DNA of 64,000 nucleotides from Sipunculus nudus (GCA_026874595.1 CM049316.1:49666695-49730694), one strand, 5' to 3'. Shown: positions 1 through 12,976, numbered from the stretch's first letter. The notes: a model not told the origin generated them from the letters alone. Program-made: numbers and translations.

Positions 1-122
1 TACATATACCAAGTTTGTGAAATATTTTTTTGGGTTATCGCGCCAACAAGATTCATATGCGGCGGCAGCGGCGGGACCGGTATGAAAACATAGTATCCCC
101 CGACTTTGTCTGGGGATACAAT
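1..122 (+). mobile_element. Family D Helitron-like element, 3' end only
   Basis: The piece ends GTCTGGGGATACAA and carries the D 3' hairpin at 93-119: an 8-bp outer stem (GTATCCCC/GGGGATAC), one mismatch, a GAC/GTC inner stem and a TTT loop. A GGC-rich run (61-80) precedes it, as in the other D copies at 39560-39630 and 49060-49120. The flanking sequence to the right (ATAATGCCACAACATGG) matches the inside of an A element at about 4328, so D inserted into that A element. The rest of D lies left of the window. Confidence 0.8.
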
Positions 123-1420
123 AATGCCACAACATGGCATCTACAAAATTATTCCTTGAATTCCTATTAAAAAGTTTTGCACATTGGAGTTTTCAGGACA
201 AGCTTAATTTTATTCACCGTGATAAAATAAAAGATTCAGTAAATTTGATAAAATAAAAACATCTTTTCAAATAAAGTATACACACTGTTGGTTGAATGAG
301 GGACAAACAATATTATTATGCTAATTACAATCTAAGCTATAATTAATAACTGGAATTAATAGTCAATTTCACACCTGGTGAAGTTTTACTCTTCTGAAGT
401 AAAGCATTACTTATCTGAAGAACATCCATACTTTCATAGCAATACATCACTTTGTGGACACAATTAAATATGCACTTTAATCATTGTAACCCTGGTGGTA
501 CAATCCAAAATCTAAAATGTAGCATGTCCAAGAATAAAATAAAATACAGAAAATTATAACATTCATCTAGTTTATGCACCAGCTGGGGGGGGGGGGTTGA
601 GTGCAGGGCAGAGGAGAAGCCTGCTAGTAGTGGCCAAGCTGGGTCAAGGCAAGCTGCCTGGGGTGGGTTACATAATGCAAGTGAAGGCTGTACTACTAGG
701 TTGGCCAGATATAAACAACACTTGACATGGTGTATGAAAACTTAAATAAAAGCTACTCTTTTCAAACAATTTCTTTGAAATTTCAGATTTTAAAAGATTA
801 AATCCTTATGTATATATGCTGTGAAAATTAAATCAACAGTGCTTACAGGGAAAAAACATGCCACTTCCAGAGATGGACAAAATTTAAGGTATTAATTTTT
901 TATTTATGCTAATAACTTGAAAAATTTGCAAAATTCAGATCTAATTTGGGGCACACAATTGAATCTTGATTATATAAAGTTATATTCCTGAAAAAAAGTC
1001 TTCAGCTTCAGCAATTCTCATGTTAAGTGAGCAAATATATTTCCTGATTTTTAAAAAATTGCATTATATTTGGGCCTATAACTTCAAAATAATACCCAAT
1101 ACTGACCTAATTTTTGGTATGTGCACAGAAAATGTATGGAAGAATATGAATACTAAATATGATCAAAAACAGATCAGTGGTTTTGATATTAGGCAGACTT
1201 GAAGTGTAACAATTGCTTTTTTATGGAAAACGGAGGTTTTTCCTTAATATCTCGAAGGAACAAAGTTCTAATGACCCAATTTTTGGTATGGTAGGAGATT
1301 TTGGGGACATCTAATGGTATGCAGAATTTTGGATTCGTAGGTCCAACGGTTTTAAAACGTGCCCTGTTAACGGACCACGACTATAGCTCAGATGACTTAC
1401 AGTCAGCTGAGCTAAAAAAA
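123..1420 (+). mobile_element. Family A element, 3' part
   Basis: This stretch is homologous to 4328-5400 and 14399-15100 and ends in the A terminus AGTCAGCTGAGCTAAAAA. The usual ACGG microsatellite before the hairpin is missing here, the sequence going straight from CCCTGTTAACGG to ACCACGACTATAGC. The sequence after the end (TGCATTATGTTTGGGCCC) is the interior of another A element, so this copy is nested in the one that ends at 7619. A short G run lies near 585-597. Confidence 0.75.
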
Positions 1421-1950
1421 TGCATTATGTTTGGGCCCATAACTTAACACAATTACGCAATACTGACATCATTTCTGGCATGTGCATAGCATATGTATAG
1501 AAAAATATGTATATTATATATGATCAAAGTCAGATCAGTGGTTTTGATATTAGGCAGTCTTACAGTGTAACAATGGGTTTTTAAGTTTTTCATTAATATC
1601 TCGAAGGAATTAAGTCCCAGTGATCAAATTCTTGGCATGGTAGGGGATTTTGGAGACATCTAACTGTATGCAAAATTTAGGGAACTTAGAGCTGAAGCTG
1701 GGGGGCTGAGCTCCAGCAAACTGCATAACACTAGCTTGATGTAAACAATATGTGACATGGTGCTTGAAAACTTGAATAAAATCTACATTTTTCGATCAAC
1801 TGGTTTCAAATTTTTGGTGTTAACAGTTGAAATGGTACCAAAAACATGCTTTGAAAATTAAATCCACAGCAGTTACAGGAAAAAAATGTGCCAAGGTCAA
1901 ACTTGGGCAAAATTTAAGGTGCTAATTTTATATTTTTGCCAATATTTAAA

Positions 1951-4900
1951 CAAGGGACCTATGGGTCACTGTGCTCAGCTAACATTAACCTTGAAGGTAA
2001 AATCTAAAATAATATCAAATGGAGATAAAGTGTAAGAGGAAGAGGTAATAAAGGTCATGGTTGGTTTGTATGATTGGTTTGTATTGATGAGAAATTGTTG
2101 CAAGAAATATTTTGTGACCTGACCATGTGTTTCCTAATGTTGAAACTAAAGCATGTGAGCAGTTTGTGAACAAATGATCTGAACTATTACCATGATCATT
2201 AGTTGATTTTTTGATTAACTGTTGACATTTCAGTAGTTTATACATTTGTTCAATTGAATCTATTTTTTTGTATAATATATATTATTAAATATATATGTAT
2301 TTTTTTTATGAAATGTATACAGTTGAAATATAGCTAATTAACAACATAAAACAGGGCAAACAAAGCCTGATCTCAAATTCTGCTGAGGCAGGAAAATAAT
2401 GAACAAATGTTTGTATTAGCTCCTCATTTTTTTATCACATCAATTATTTTCTAATTTAAGTTTATATTTCTATACATTTCCAATTTAACATAAATATCTG
2501 AATATAAAAGTTGATTCATAATTCTCAATTGCATCATCATCAATCTCAATCTTGTCAGATAACACCACATCATGCATACAAATGTTTATTTATTTTTTAC
2601 CACAAAAATATATCTTTTAAATCTGCAAAACAATAAATATCTAAAAATAATACTTGATTTAGATTTCACAATTTTTAATTGTGTCTTTATTTATCCATAA
2701 TGTGCTTCATATTTTATTATAATAATTTAAGCATACTGATGGGTTCAATTATATTTGTTAAAATCATTTAAAAGAAAATTGATTTCTTTAAAAATGCTAC
2801 ATTACACAACATTGCATCTTCTGGATTACACCTTGAATTATTTTTTCAAGGAAAGTTTTTGCATATCGGAGTGGAAACAGCATTACAATTAAGGAGATAC
2901 AGTGAAAACAACAATTACTGCATAACACTTGGTGGGTTGGGTTTGGGGGGGGGGGGTGATTGGGGTGGTGATATGAGAATAACTGTACACCTGTCACAGC
3001 AGGGGATCTCCCCCAGTGACTGTAACAAATCAGAAACCCTGGCATAGCTGACTTCCAGTGACCTGGAGTGGGACCCTGCATCTGTAATCAAAGCAAGTGA
3101 CTACAGAAAAAAAACAAGGGACCCATGGGTCACGGCGCTCAGCTGATCGTCATTGGACCATAAATGTTCTCCACTGTGATACTATATCGAGTCGATAAAG
3201 CTTATGAATATCATGGACATGTTGGGCTATTATAAAGGAATGTAATGTAATATGTGAGTAAATGATAAATGAAATAACCTGACTGATGGGTTAATAGAGT
3301 CATATATAGTGGTTTATTTTTTATTTATTAAAGAGGTGTAGAAAATTGTGATATATTTGAGCAAATATGAATGCAATGACAGCAGTAATAAGCAGTAGTA
3401 GAATGATGATAAGGCTATTTGTTGAAGGATCTAAAGTGTATGGTAGTCTGCAAGCTTTCAATTTGACAGATATGATGTTATGATTAACTATGCTGATGAA
3501 GTGATTTATGAATCTGTGACTGTATGACACAATATCTCTTTAGTCTTGACAAGGTACATTATTGTGATGCCCACTATGTCTACATATTACACAATATTGA
3601 CATAATTTCTGGCATGTACATAGGTACCTATGGACGAATAGTTATACAAAATATTAAAGTATGAATATATCTGATTCATCTTGTTCTTGCTTACTGAGGC
3701 TGACTTTGGGATGGGGTTTGGAGAAGGGAAAAGTGAGGGCAGCAGTAAAGGTGGATGTAGAAATATTCTATTGTAATGTTTTTCATTTATATAAGAATAT
3801 GAAAAGCTAAGAGGAAAGGGGCCCTCCTACTTGGTTATAGTAAAGTTCTAAATATATGATTGCAAACTAATGCTCTGACAAGACTGTCATGAAGAAAAAC
3901 AGTAAAAGTTTTGAGATACTGTAATGTATGAAAATTTACAGATGGAAAATTTACAGATGGACTAATACCTTTATTTCACTTTCAAGGGAATAATGCATTT
4001 AAGTTTATATATAAGCCTATTTTTTTAAGCATATCCACTTTTTCCATTAAGAAGTTTTTATCTGAATCATTTTTTTTATTTACAGGTTTTATAAATTTTA
4101 AATGAAAAAACCTGAAAATATAAGTTAAAATATTAGAATTGTTGCAAAAGTTGCAATCATTATATATACAGAGTAAAAAACTGAAACTATAAGTTAAAAT
4201 ATTAGAATTGTTGCAAAAGTTGCAATCATCATATATCCAGAGTGTAGCTCATATTCGGTCATATTATGCATACACATATATTTAATTATTTTTAAATCAT
4301 AAATGTTTAAACTGAATTTAAAAGAAAATAATGCCACAACATGGCATCTACAAGAATATTCCTTGAATCACTATAAAAAGTTTTGCACATTGGAGTTTTC
4401 AGTACCTGCTTAATTTTATTCACCAAAATAAAATAAAAGATTCAGTAAATTTGATAAAATAAAACATCTTTTCAAATAAAGTATACACACTGTTGGTTGA
4501 ATGAGAAACAAACAATATCATTGTGCTAATTACTATCCAAGTTTTAATTAATTACTGAAATTAATAGTCAATTTCACACCTGGTGAAGTTTTTACTCCTC
4601 TGAAGTAAGGAATTACTTATCTCATGAACATCCACACTTTCATAGCAATACACCACTTTGTGGACACAATTAAATGTACACTTTAATCATTGTAACCCTG
4701 GTGGTACAATACAAAATCTAAAATGTAGCATAGCCTAGAATAAGAATGAATCACATACAGAAAATAATAACATTCATCTAGTTTATGCACCATCTGGGGG
4801 GGGGGGGGGGGGGGAGTGCAGAGCAGAGGGGAAGCCTGCTGGTAGTGGCCAAGCTGACCCAAGGCAAGCTGCCTGGGGAGGGTTACATAATGCAAGTGAA

Positions 4901-7070
4901 GGCTGTACTACTAGGTGGGCTAGATGTAAACAACACTTGACTTGGTGTATGTAAACATGAATAAAAGCTATTCTTTCCAATCAATTTCTTTGAAATTTCA
5001 GAATTTAAAAGATTAAATCCTTATGTATATATGCTGTGAAAATTAAATCATCAGTGCCAAAGTTGGACAAAATTTAAGGTATTGATTTTTTATTTAAGCT
5101 AATAACTGGAAAAATTTGCAAAATTCAGATCTAATTTTGGGTAAACAATTGAATCTTGATTAAATAAAGTTATATTCCTGAAAAAAAGTCTCTAGGTTCA
5201 GCAATTCTCATGTGAGTAAATATATTTCCTGATTTTTTACCAATTTCATTATGTTTTGGCCCATAACATCAAAATAATACCCAATATTACCTAATTTTTG
5301 GTATGTTCATAGAAAATGTATAAAAGAATGTGAATCCTAAATACGATCAAAAACAGATCAGTGGTTTTGATATTAGGCAGCCCTGAAGTGTAACCATGGC
5401 TTTTTTTATGGAAAACAGAGTTTTTTTCCCCTTAATATCTCCAAGTCCTGAACAAAGTCCTAATGACCCAATTTTCGGTATGGTAGGAGATTTTGGGGAC
5501 ATCTAAAATTATGTCAACAGCCTGGGGAGCATAGAGATGTGCACTGAATGACCTACAGTCATCAAAGTGGACTGCTTGACAATGTAAGGGAATACAACAA
5601 GAGCCTCCAAAAAAATTCAATAACTAGCCTAATTTTGCAGCTTTTATTTTTAAATTTCAGATTTTAACAGATTAAATCCTTATGTATACATGGTGTGAAA
5701 ATTAAATCCACAGTACTTACAGGAAAAAAACCTGCCATGGCCAAAGTTGGGCAAAATTTAAAGTACCAATTTTATATTTTTGCCAATATTTAAAAAAATT
5801 TAACAAATTTTGATCTAATTTTTGGTATACAATTAAATTTTGATTAATATAAGTTGTATTACTGGAAAAAAGTCGCTACCTTTAACACTTTTGGTCTTAA
5901 GTGACCAAATATCTTCCTGATTTTTTTACAAAGTCCATTATGTTTGGGCCCATAACCTTTTTAAATTATATAATACTGACTTAATATCTGGCATGTACAT
6001 AGGAACTATATAGAGGAATATTTATTGTAAATATGAAGAAAACCAGATGATTGGTTTTGATTTTAGGCAGTCCTGAAGTGTGAAAATAGATTTTTAATAA
6101 AAATTGAGGCTTTTCCTTAATATCTCAGGGGAACGAAGTCCTATTGACCCAATTTTTGGCATGGTAGGAGATTATGGGGACATCTAACTGTATGCCGAAA
6201 TTCAGATTTGTAGGTCCAACGGTGTCGAAACGTGCCAGTCTTACGAACGGACATCCAGACGGACAGAAGGACGGACGGACGGACAGACAAACGGACGGAC
6301 GACGGACAATGGACCATGACTATAGCTCAGATGACTTATAGTCAGCTGAGCTAATCAATTACTAGCTTTATTTTTAAGCTTTTATTTTCAAATTTCAGAT
6401 TTAGACAAACTAAATATTTTTGTTTACATGCTGTGAAAATTAAATCAATGGTGCTTACAGGAAAAAAACGTGCCATGGTCAAAGTTGGGCAAAATTTAAG
6501 GTACTGATTTTTTTTTATGCTAATAACTTAAAAAAATTTACAAAATTCATATCTAATTTTGGGTAAACAATTGAATCTTAATTAAACATAGTTATATACT
6601 TGAGAAAATAGACTCTAGTTTCAAAATTTTTCATTTTAAGTGAGTTATTATTTTTCCTGATTTTTTACAAAGTCCATTATGTTTGGGCCAATAATTTAAA
6701 GAATTTATACTTTACAGACTTAATTTCTGGCATGTACATAGAAACTATATAGAGGAATATTTATGGTAAATATGAGGAAAAACAAATGAGTGGTTTTGAT
6801 ATTAGGCAGTCCTGAAGTGTGAAAATAGGATTTTAATAAAAAATTGAGGTTTTTCCTTAATTTCTCAAAGGAACGAAGTCGCAAAGACCCAGTTTTCGGC
6901 TTGGTAGGAGATCTTGGGGACATCTAACATTATGCTGAATTTTGGATTCCTAGGTCTTATGGTTTCAAAACGTGCCACATCTACGGACGGACGGACGGAC
7001 AGACGGACGGACGACGGACAATGGACCAGGACTATAGCTCAGATGACTTATAGTCAGCTGAGCTAAAAAA
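1951..7070 (+). mobile_element. Complete family A element containing another (3115-6354)
   Basis: It starts CAAGGGACCTATGGGTCACT and ends GTCAGCTGAGCTAAAAAA. The left flank ...CCAATATTTAAA and the right flank TTTAACAGATTT join to match an uninterrupted copy at about 18266-18300. This gives a clean insertion between A and T with no target duplication. Without the nested copy the element is about 1.88 kb. It holds a run of Gs at 2946-2957 and an ACGG microsatellite at 6983-7020 just before the terminal hairpin. No open frame of interest is present. Confidence 0.85.
3115..6354 (+). mobile_element. Complete family A element, about 3.2-kb subtype
   Basis: It starts CAAGGGACCCATGGGTCACG and ends GTCAGCTGAGCTAA. 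The left flank (GCAAGTGACTACAGAAAA) and right flank (TCAATTACTAGC) correspond to adjacent sequence at about 35870-35910, showing that this copy is nested in the element at 1951-7070. Its 3.24-kb length matches that of the copy at 12977-18819 once its own insert is removed (3.21 kb). It includes a 19-base G run at 4796-4814 and an ACGG tract at 6246-6304. Confidence 0.85.
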
Positions 7071-7619
7071 TTTAACAGATTTAGATCTAATTTTTGGTAT
7101 ACAATTTAATTTTGATTAATTAAAGTTGTATTACTGAAAAAAAGTCCCTACCTTTAACACTTTTGGTCTTAAGTGACCAAATATCTTTCCTGATTTTATT
7201 ACAAAGTCCATTATGTTTGGGCCCATAACTTTTTAAAATTAATTAATACTGACTTAATTTCTGGCATGTACATAGGAACTATATAGAGAAATAATTATGG
7301 TAAATATGAAGAAAACCAGACGAGTGGTTTTGATATTAGGTAGTCCTGAAGTGTGAAAATAGATTTCTAATAAAGAACTGAGATATTTCCTTAATATCTC
7401 GGAGGATCAAAGTCCTATTGATCCAATTTTCGGCATGGTAGGAGATTTTTGGGACATCTAACTGTATGCAAAATTTCAGAATCGTAGGTCCAATGGTGTC
7501 GAAACGTGCCAGTCTTACGGACGTACATCCGGACGGACGGGCGGATGGACAGGCGGATGGACGACGGACAATGGACCACGACTATAGCTCAGATGACTTA
7601 AAGTCAGCTGAGCTAAAAA

Positions 7620-8149
7620 TTGGCAAAATTTAGATCTAATTTCGGGTATACAATTAAATCTTGATTATATAAAGTTACATCCCTGAAAAAAAAGTCTCCA
7701 TAAGTCGCATTATTCCATTAAAATCAACTGAGAACTTTTTAAAGTGGTTTTTAGACAGAGATAACTTTCATGGGCTCAAGTAAATAACTGTTGTGAAGTC
7801 ATCATCGAGGTTCCCTAACATGGTAGCTACTGTTCTGTGTAGTTAGCTGAGGATTTTATGCAAGGTGACACAAACCTGGTAACAACCACTGTTATTTCAT
7901 AAAGGCAACCCAGGCCATGACAGGCAAGGTCTAACATTTATCTTTTGTGGTTCGAAAAAATGCTCTCCAAAGAGCACGACTGGATAAGACTTAATGGAAA
8001 GACATAAGACAAAAACCATCATTACAGCCCATAAACCTGTCAGTCAGTTGAGCTCAAAACCTAAAATGCTGCATACATCACCATATTATATGAGGCATTC
8101 ATAATGACTGGTAATGATTTTGATGAACATTTTAGGATTACATTCCTAC
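7620..8149. other. Intron sequence with short A remnant
   Basis: The first 80 bases (TGGCAAAATTTAGATCTAAT...) are a leftover of A-element body right of the terminus at 7619. The rest up to the splice donor at 8149 is unique-looking AT-rich intron. I looked for the remaining CNOT1 C-terminal exon here and did not find it. Confidence 0.5.
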
Positions 8150-8282
8150 CTTGTGATTTGTTCTTGGATTGCTTCACTGTTGCTTTCAGCAAACAGATAC
8201 AGGAGAGTGCAGCTAAAGTAGTGTGTGTGACTGTTGGGGTACCTCAGTTGATTAGCAATGGCATTCAGGAACAAGTAGCGTC
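8150..8282 (-). CDS. CNOT1: CNOT1 exon, last coding exon visible in window
   Basis: The exon begins with GA (completing Gly) and reads [20 protein letters not shown], then [20 protein letters not shown] and QIT, ending with AG of a split Arg codon at donor GTAGGAA. The acceptor is TATTTACAG. The match to animal CNOT1 is close ([19 protein letters not shown]). Family knowledge says about 60 residues remain, including the HPWGLL.TFIELIKNP segment. I could not find these between 1 and 8149, so the terminal exon and the stop codon lie beyond the left edge. The upstream intron is 12.7 kb and holds the split TIR transposon. Confidence 0.95.
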
Positions 8283-8429
8283 CTGTAAATAGAAAACACT
8301 TCGAGAGTTCACCACCGTCTGTAACATCTCAATTAAGCTGGTACACATTACACATCAGCTTCCTGAATCTAAAACATTAACACTATACAATTATTTAGCA
8401 GCGATTGAGTCAGGACATATGAGGTGTGT

Positions 8430-8770
8430 CTGACAAGTACCTGGACTGGTGTCACAAACAATTTATTTCAATGCCAATTAACAAACTACTTGGTTTCCTC
8501 TTCAAATTAATCCCCCTCAAGTCTAATGCATTTAAATTCTGTCCTTCTTTGATACACTTCTGTGCACTGCTGGAAGCATTCTTCTGAAATGCCCCTCAGC
8601 TCCATTGGTTTGGTCCACTTATGGCTTCAATGCCTTTAAAACAGGTACCCTTGATGATCCCCTGAAGGTTGGGGAAATAAAGTCACACAGATCAAAATAG
8701 GTGAATAGAGAGGTTCCAGTACAGCAATGTTCTTCAGGGCCAAGAACTGCCTGATGCTCAGGGCAAATGA
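8430..8770 (-). pseudogene. Decayed mariner-type transposase, C-terminal part
   Basis: On the minus strand a broken frame resembles the C-terminus of a mariner (DD34D) transposase. It reads QFLALKNIAVLEPLYSP, then, with a frameshift, CDFISP in place of the usual CDFFLFP block that holds the third catalytic Asp. It continues with MELRGISEECFQQC and FKCIRLEGD followed by a stop where the family has YFEGD. Several stops and at least one frameshift make it dead. The plus-strand sequence left of it (GTGTGTCTGACAAGTACCTG, about 8425-8445) is typical of a mariner end. It lies in the CNOT1 intron beside exon 8150-8282. Confidence 0.75.
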
Positions 8771-8777
8771 GCAGGTG

Positions 8778-8940
8778 TACAAGTATGTAGCTATATTAGA
8801 TATACTTAGCTGCATTAGAAGTATTTAGCTACATCAGAAGTACTTAGCTACATCAGAAGTTCTTAGCTACATCAGAAGTACTTAGCAACATTAGCAGTAC
8901 TTAGCTACATCAGAAGTTCTTAGCTACATAGAAGTACTTA
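8778..8940. repeat. 19-bp minisatellite, left half
   Basis: About eight imperfect tandem copies of a 19-bp unit (CTTAGCTACATCAGAAGTA). The array is cut by the TA of the transposon starting at 8941 and continues at 20090, where the phase of the repeat is kept across the insertion. Confidence 0.85.
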
Positions 8941-10066
8941 CCGTAAATTTCAGCATATATGTCGAGAAATTTGCTCCTAAAAACATAATCCAGGAATGGG
9001 GGGTCGCCTTATGTGCGGGTCTGAGCCTAACAGTCCAAATTTTACCCAGACTTTGTCAAACTGCCGACCAGAATGACCTGATGCAGATATGACTTGCCTA
9101 ATTGCTTATCAGATGTTCCTTTCGGGGGATGTTGGGTACATATGTGGCCCTTTAAGTCATTAAATACTGGGTAATTAGACTTCCATACTATTTTTTTTTT
9201 AAGTTCGGCCATTTAAAATATCCTTTAAATTGGGTTATGTGGTATTTCAAAATTCATGCGATAAACCTGGATGCTGACAACCAGCAAGTGACCCAGCACC
9301 TAGTTATAATTAACGAGCTTCATTCATGGGCGACTGAGCATGGTGCTAGAGGCACGAGTATTACATAATCAATTGGGGTTTTATCAATGGCATCGAAAGC
9401 TGTGTATTTGACATTGAAGTCTGTTTAAGAATTGCTTTGTAACAACATTTGATGCTTGCAACAAGCGAGCAAACATGCAAATGACCGCAGGCCGCTTGTG
9501 AAAATGAACAGGTGACAAAAGGCGGGTGAACTCAGGTGAACTTCAAAGCCATTTTTCAGAGTGCAATGGTTTCATAACTGTTTTTTCTGACAATTAAAAT
9601 GCTAACAGTTAGCTCGGAATTATATGCCATGACAATTGCCATTACCCGCATATAACTGTGGTCGCCCAAACAGGTCAGATGAAATACGTGTTCCATTCAG
9701 CCAGCGATCGTATTGAGTAGCTGATAAATCCACAGTCTGTTAAGTACTGGGATTTAAAATACAAAACTATGAACAGTATCATATTTACATTCACAGGTAA
9801 TAAATTCTGAACATTGACGAAGATTATTTTATTTGATCTACTGTCAGATAAGCAGAACGTCAAAATTGAGCTTGATCGTTGATTCTATTTTCCATTTTGC
9901 TTCACACAACATTGGTGTCACCTGACAGGAATATAGTTGACTATTTTTTTATAGGGGTCACATATTAATGCTTGTTCTGAAAGGTGTAAAATGAAAGCTA
10001 TTTAGTCTTACGTTATATATACCTATTCATAACACTTGAAGAGCAAGTTTCAAGAATAGAAAACCA

Positions 10067-12488
10067 CAAGTGACCCATGGGTCATGACGCTCAGCTGCCA
10101 AGCATGACCTGTGACATCATGGACTGAGATTCACAACTTCCAGTCAAATTCTGAAGAACCAATTTGCCAATTTGTTGATAATTTTCTATGACAACAGAAA
10201 TATATATCACCTATGTCTGGTTAAAACACAGTGAATTGATGGTCTGAGGAAAATGCATGATTGTTAAGCTATCAGGAACTATTCCAACAGCTTGCTTGAA
10301 ACCTGTCAGTCTCAACGGAACACCACAAAGGGAAAATATAAGATCAAAATATATAGCAAAAATCAAGGAAATACATGCAAGAATTATTGAGAAACAGGTG
10401 CTTCTGTATGAATTTTTATTCAATACAAGCCAACTGTACTGCACTTTTATAAATGATGGTAATATTTATTCAGAAATATTTGACCCAATCCTTTACAAGA
10501 TTACATAAATATACATCCAACTGCATTCACTTTAACTGTTCTTGAGATAATATGATCAAAAGGAATTAAAAGATGGTTGCCTGGTGGCCATATTGGACTT
10601 CTGACAAGTCTGAAATCAGACAACAAACATTCTCTAAATCGGACCAAACATTAAGAAAAATTACTGAAACTGCACTGAAGAAAGAATTTCTAAGGTGGCT
10701 AACTGGCAGACATTATGGATTTCTGACAAGTATGACATTTGATATCCCACATTCTCCAATAAGAGACCAAACTTGGGCAAATTATCCAGTAATGAATGCC
10801 CAAAATAATTCAAAAGGCATGTCCAGGCCCTCATATCAGATTTATAGATATGCAATTGTAAAAAGTGTAAGTCCAATATTTTTTATTATCACTCTGCTTT
10901 TCAATGGGGTCAGCAGGGTAGGTAAACTGCCAAACCTGAAAGAAAAGAAATGCAGAAAGCATGACTAAGAGTCTTGAAATAAAACAAAAAGCCATCCTAA
11001 ATCAAGGTACACATCCACATATTATGAGAACAAACACTTGCTTTTATATGTGGTGATATATATTAAAATATTCAGATATCTAGGAAACTAAGTTTATTGC
11101 TAGGATTCCATAAAATAAACTGCAAAATGTTCCCATCATCTTATAAATCAGTAGCTAAACCTTAATACTATACTCTCATAGTCCTAATGCCTGGCTGAAG
11201 CATTCTGACAACAGTGTTTTTGTTATGAAGTAACGAGGTACTTATCACTGAGCCTTATCACTTAATAGGCTGATACAAAAGGGAGTCATATGTCACCAGT
11301 GTCACTCACAATTACAGCCACACAGGGAGATGTACCAGCTGGAGTAGGATGGTTATATATACAAGAAAAATAGAGATGGTCTATAAAATAAGTAATTATG
11401 AACATCCCTGACCTATGACCTTGGCCTTTTGCCCATATATCAACTGGATTCTTTCTAAATGATGGGTAACTACTAACCACTTAAATCTGGTGTAATTACT
11501 TGGCAACCAATGGGTGAATAACTTTGACCTGCAACCTTTAACCTGCTGACCCCAAAATCAATAAGTTATTTATTCAAGCAAAAAGACCCATAAATATGAA
11601 GTTTGAGTCAAACTGAGTGATGCATAGATGTGGCATATGTGAAAGACTGAAGGTTTGGGTTGAACAGTTTCACTTGAAATATGCTCACAAGCATTTAGAA
11701 CAATTAAATATTGTGACCTTGACCTTTGACTTTTTGACCTCAACATCAATAGGCTTCTTCCCTTATTGGTAGGTAAGCCATATATGACAGATGGAAGGTA
11801 CAGATTGAAAAGTTTGCCTGAAAATGACTCCACGCAAGAAGTGGGTGCTGTGAACTTGACCTTTGACCTCAAAATCAACAGGTCTTTTCCCCTGTTGGCA
11901 GAGAAGCGATATCAGTGCTGGAAGGTTTGGAATGAAAAGTCTAGCTTGAAATGTGTCCACAACCTTTTCAAAGAAGTGGATCCTGTGACCCTGACCTTTG
12001 ACCTTGTGACCTCAAAATCTATAGGATTCTTCTCCAACTTAGTAGGTGAGCTATATGTGAAAAATCAAAGAATTGGGATGAAAGGGTTGGCTTAAAATGC
12101 ATCCACAGGCTTTTCAAAGAAGAGGCTCCTGTGACCTTGACCTTTGACCTTTTGACCTAAAAAAAATTATGGTTCTTCCCCTGTTGGTAGGTGAGCTGTA
12201 TGTGAAAGATGGAAGGTTTGGGATGAAAATTTTGTCTCAAAGAGTTATTTCTGGGGGGTGCAAACACACCCCATAACTTCGAGAATATAGGTCGCAGTGA
12301 CCTAATTTCAGGTTTGCAAGGAGATCTTTTTATAACCTCTAAGACTGCATCGGGTTCATGGCCCTAGCCCCTACAGTTACGATTTGTGCCCTGCTAACGG
12401 AGAGACGGCCAGACAGACAGACGGAAGGACGACGGACAAAGACCCATCGCTATAGCCCAGCATGACTGAAAGTCAGCTGAGCTAAAAA
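10067..12488 (+). mobile_element. Complete family A element, 2422-bp subtype
   Basis: It starts CAAGTGACCCATGGGTCATG and ends GTCAGCTGAGCTAAAAA. The flanks A|T are consistent with insertion between A and T. Homologous copies lie at 46777-51375 and 57821-61524. The copy at 46777 is also exactly 2422 bp once its 2177-bp D insertion is subtracted. The 3' half (about 11530-12160) carries four blocks of TGACCTTTGACC-type motifs spaced by about 130-150 bp. A broken frame around 10573-10968 recurs in the other copies without coding constraint. Confidence 0.9.
11700..12165 (-). promoter_or_regulatory. Cluster of AGGTCA half-sites (DR1-like) inside A element
   Basis: Read on the minus strand, blocks near 11713, 11852, 11985 and 12132 contain AGGTCAAAGGTCA (a DR1 arrangement) or close variants, next to TCAAGGTCA-type sites. 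DR1 is the known binding arrangement of HNF4, RXR heterodimers and COUP-TF, and TCAAGGTCA is that of ERR/SF-1 type receptors. This is a sequence match only. Binding or activity is inference. Confidence 0.4.
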
Positions 12489-12976
12489 TTCAAACACAAA
12501 ATAATGTTTATTCAGTTTCTCCCCTTTCTAATAAGCAGAAACGGTCTCCTTGACGTTTGGTTGTCAATTTCCCCATTTATTTTCATGCAACAGTGGCGAC
12601 ATCTTCCGGGAATTTGTATGACTACTTTTATGCTGTTGGTATAGAGTATTGCCAGTTCTCAAAGCTATTATGAAATTATGTCTGTAACTATAAAGATTTA
12701 CGTATACAGTCAAGCCTGCTTATTGTGATGTCGGTGGTGCATGCATAAATTATGATAATAACCGGGATGGGACATTGAGTTGGCTTCAACATCGATGTCC
12801 TTTTGAGTCATGGAAGGAGCGTTATGTCTCAAATGATATTTAATAAATCGTCAACAAAAAGAAAACAGAAACGTTTATGAATAATTTTATTGCACAACGG
12901 CATATCAAATAACATTTATGCGCACCTGTCAATTTATTTCCTGTCAGTTTTACTCCGTATGCCGCAATAACTGAAA

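Larger units (their letters stand above)
1421..7619 (+). mobile_element. Family A element, outer copy with two levels of nested A insertions
   Basis: The outer copy is seen at 1421-1950 and 7071-7619, homologous to 16660-17230 and 36225-36790. Its 3' end (ACGG-type microsatellite at about 7510-7565, then AGTCAGCTGAGCTAAAAA) is intact. Its 5' end is displaced by the element ending at 1420 and lies left of the window. The interior is the complete A element at 1951-7070. Confidence 0.75.

Noticed and set aside
2797-3047. Open frames across G runs (glycine- or proline-rich)
   Set aside because: Homopolymer runs create stop-free frames by composition alone.
6310-6354. tRNA-like or promoter box signals around TATAGCTCAGATGACT
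   Set aside because: The stretch is the 5' arm of the A terminal hairpin. No cloverleaf, anticodon arm or A/B-box spacing is present, so these are not tRNA-derived SINEs.
1-8149. Terminal CNOT1 exon in the left intron
   Set aside because: I looked on the minus strand for the conserved HPWGLL.TFIELIKNP segment and found no match, so the exon is presumed to be outside the window.
8778-8940. CRISPR-like spaced repeats
   Set aside because: The units are contiguous 19-bp minisatellite copies without unique spacers, in a eukaryotic intron.
9245-9360. Possible CENP-B-type helix-turn-helix remnant in the outer TIR element (INELHSWATEHGARGTSIT)
   Set aside because: The resemblance is limited to a few spaced residues and the frame is short and closed by stops on both sides. 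It is too weak to call a transposase.
10573-10968. 131-codon open frame on the plus strand
   Set aside because: It lies inside an A element. The sister copies at 49450-49800 and 58190-58560 have indels and stops in the same stretch, and no known domain is visible.
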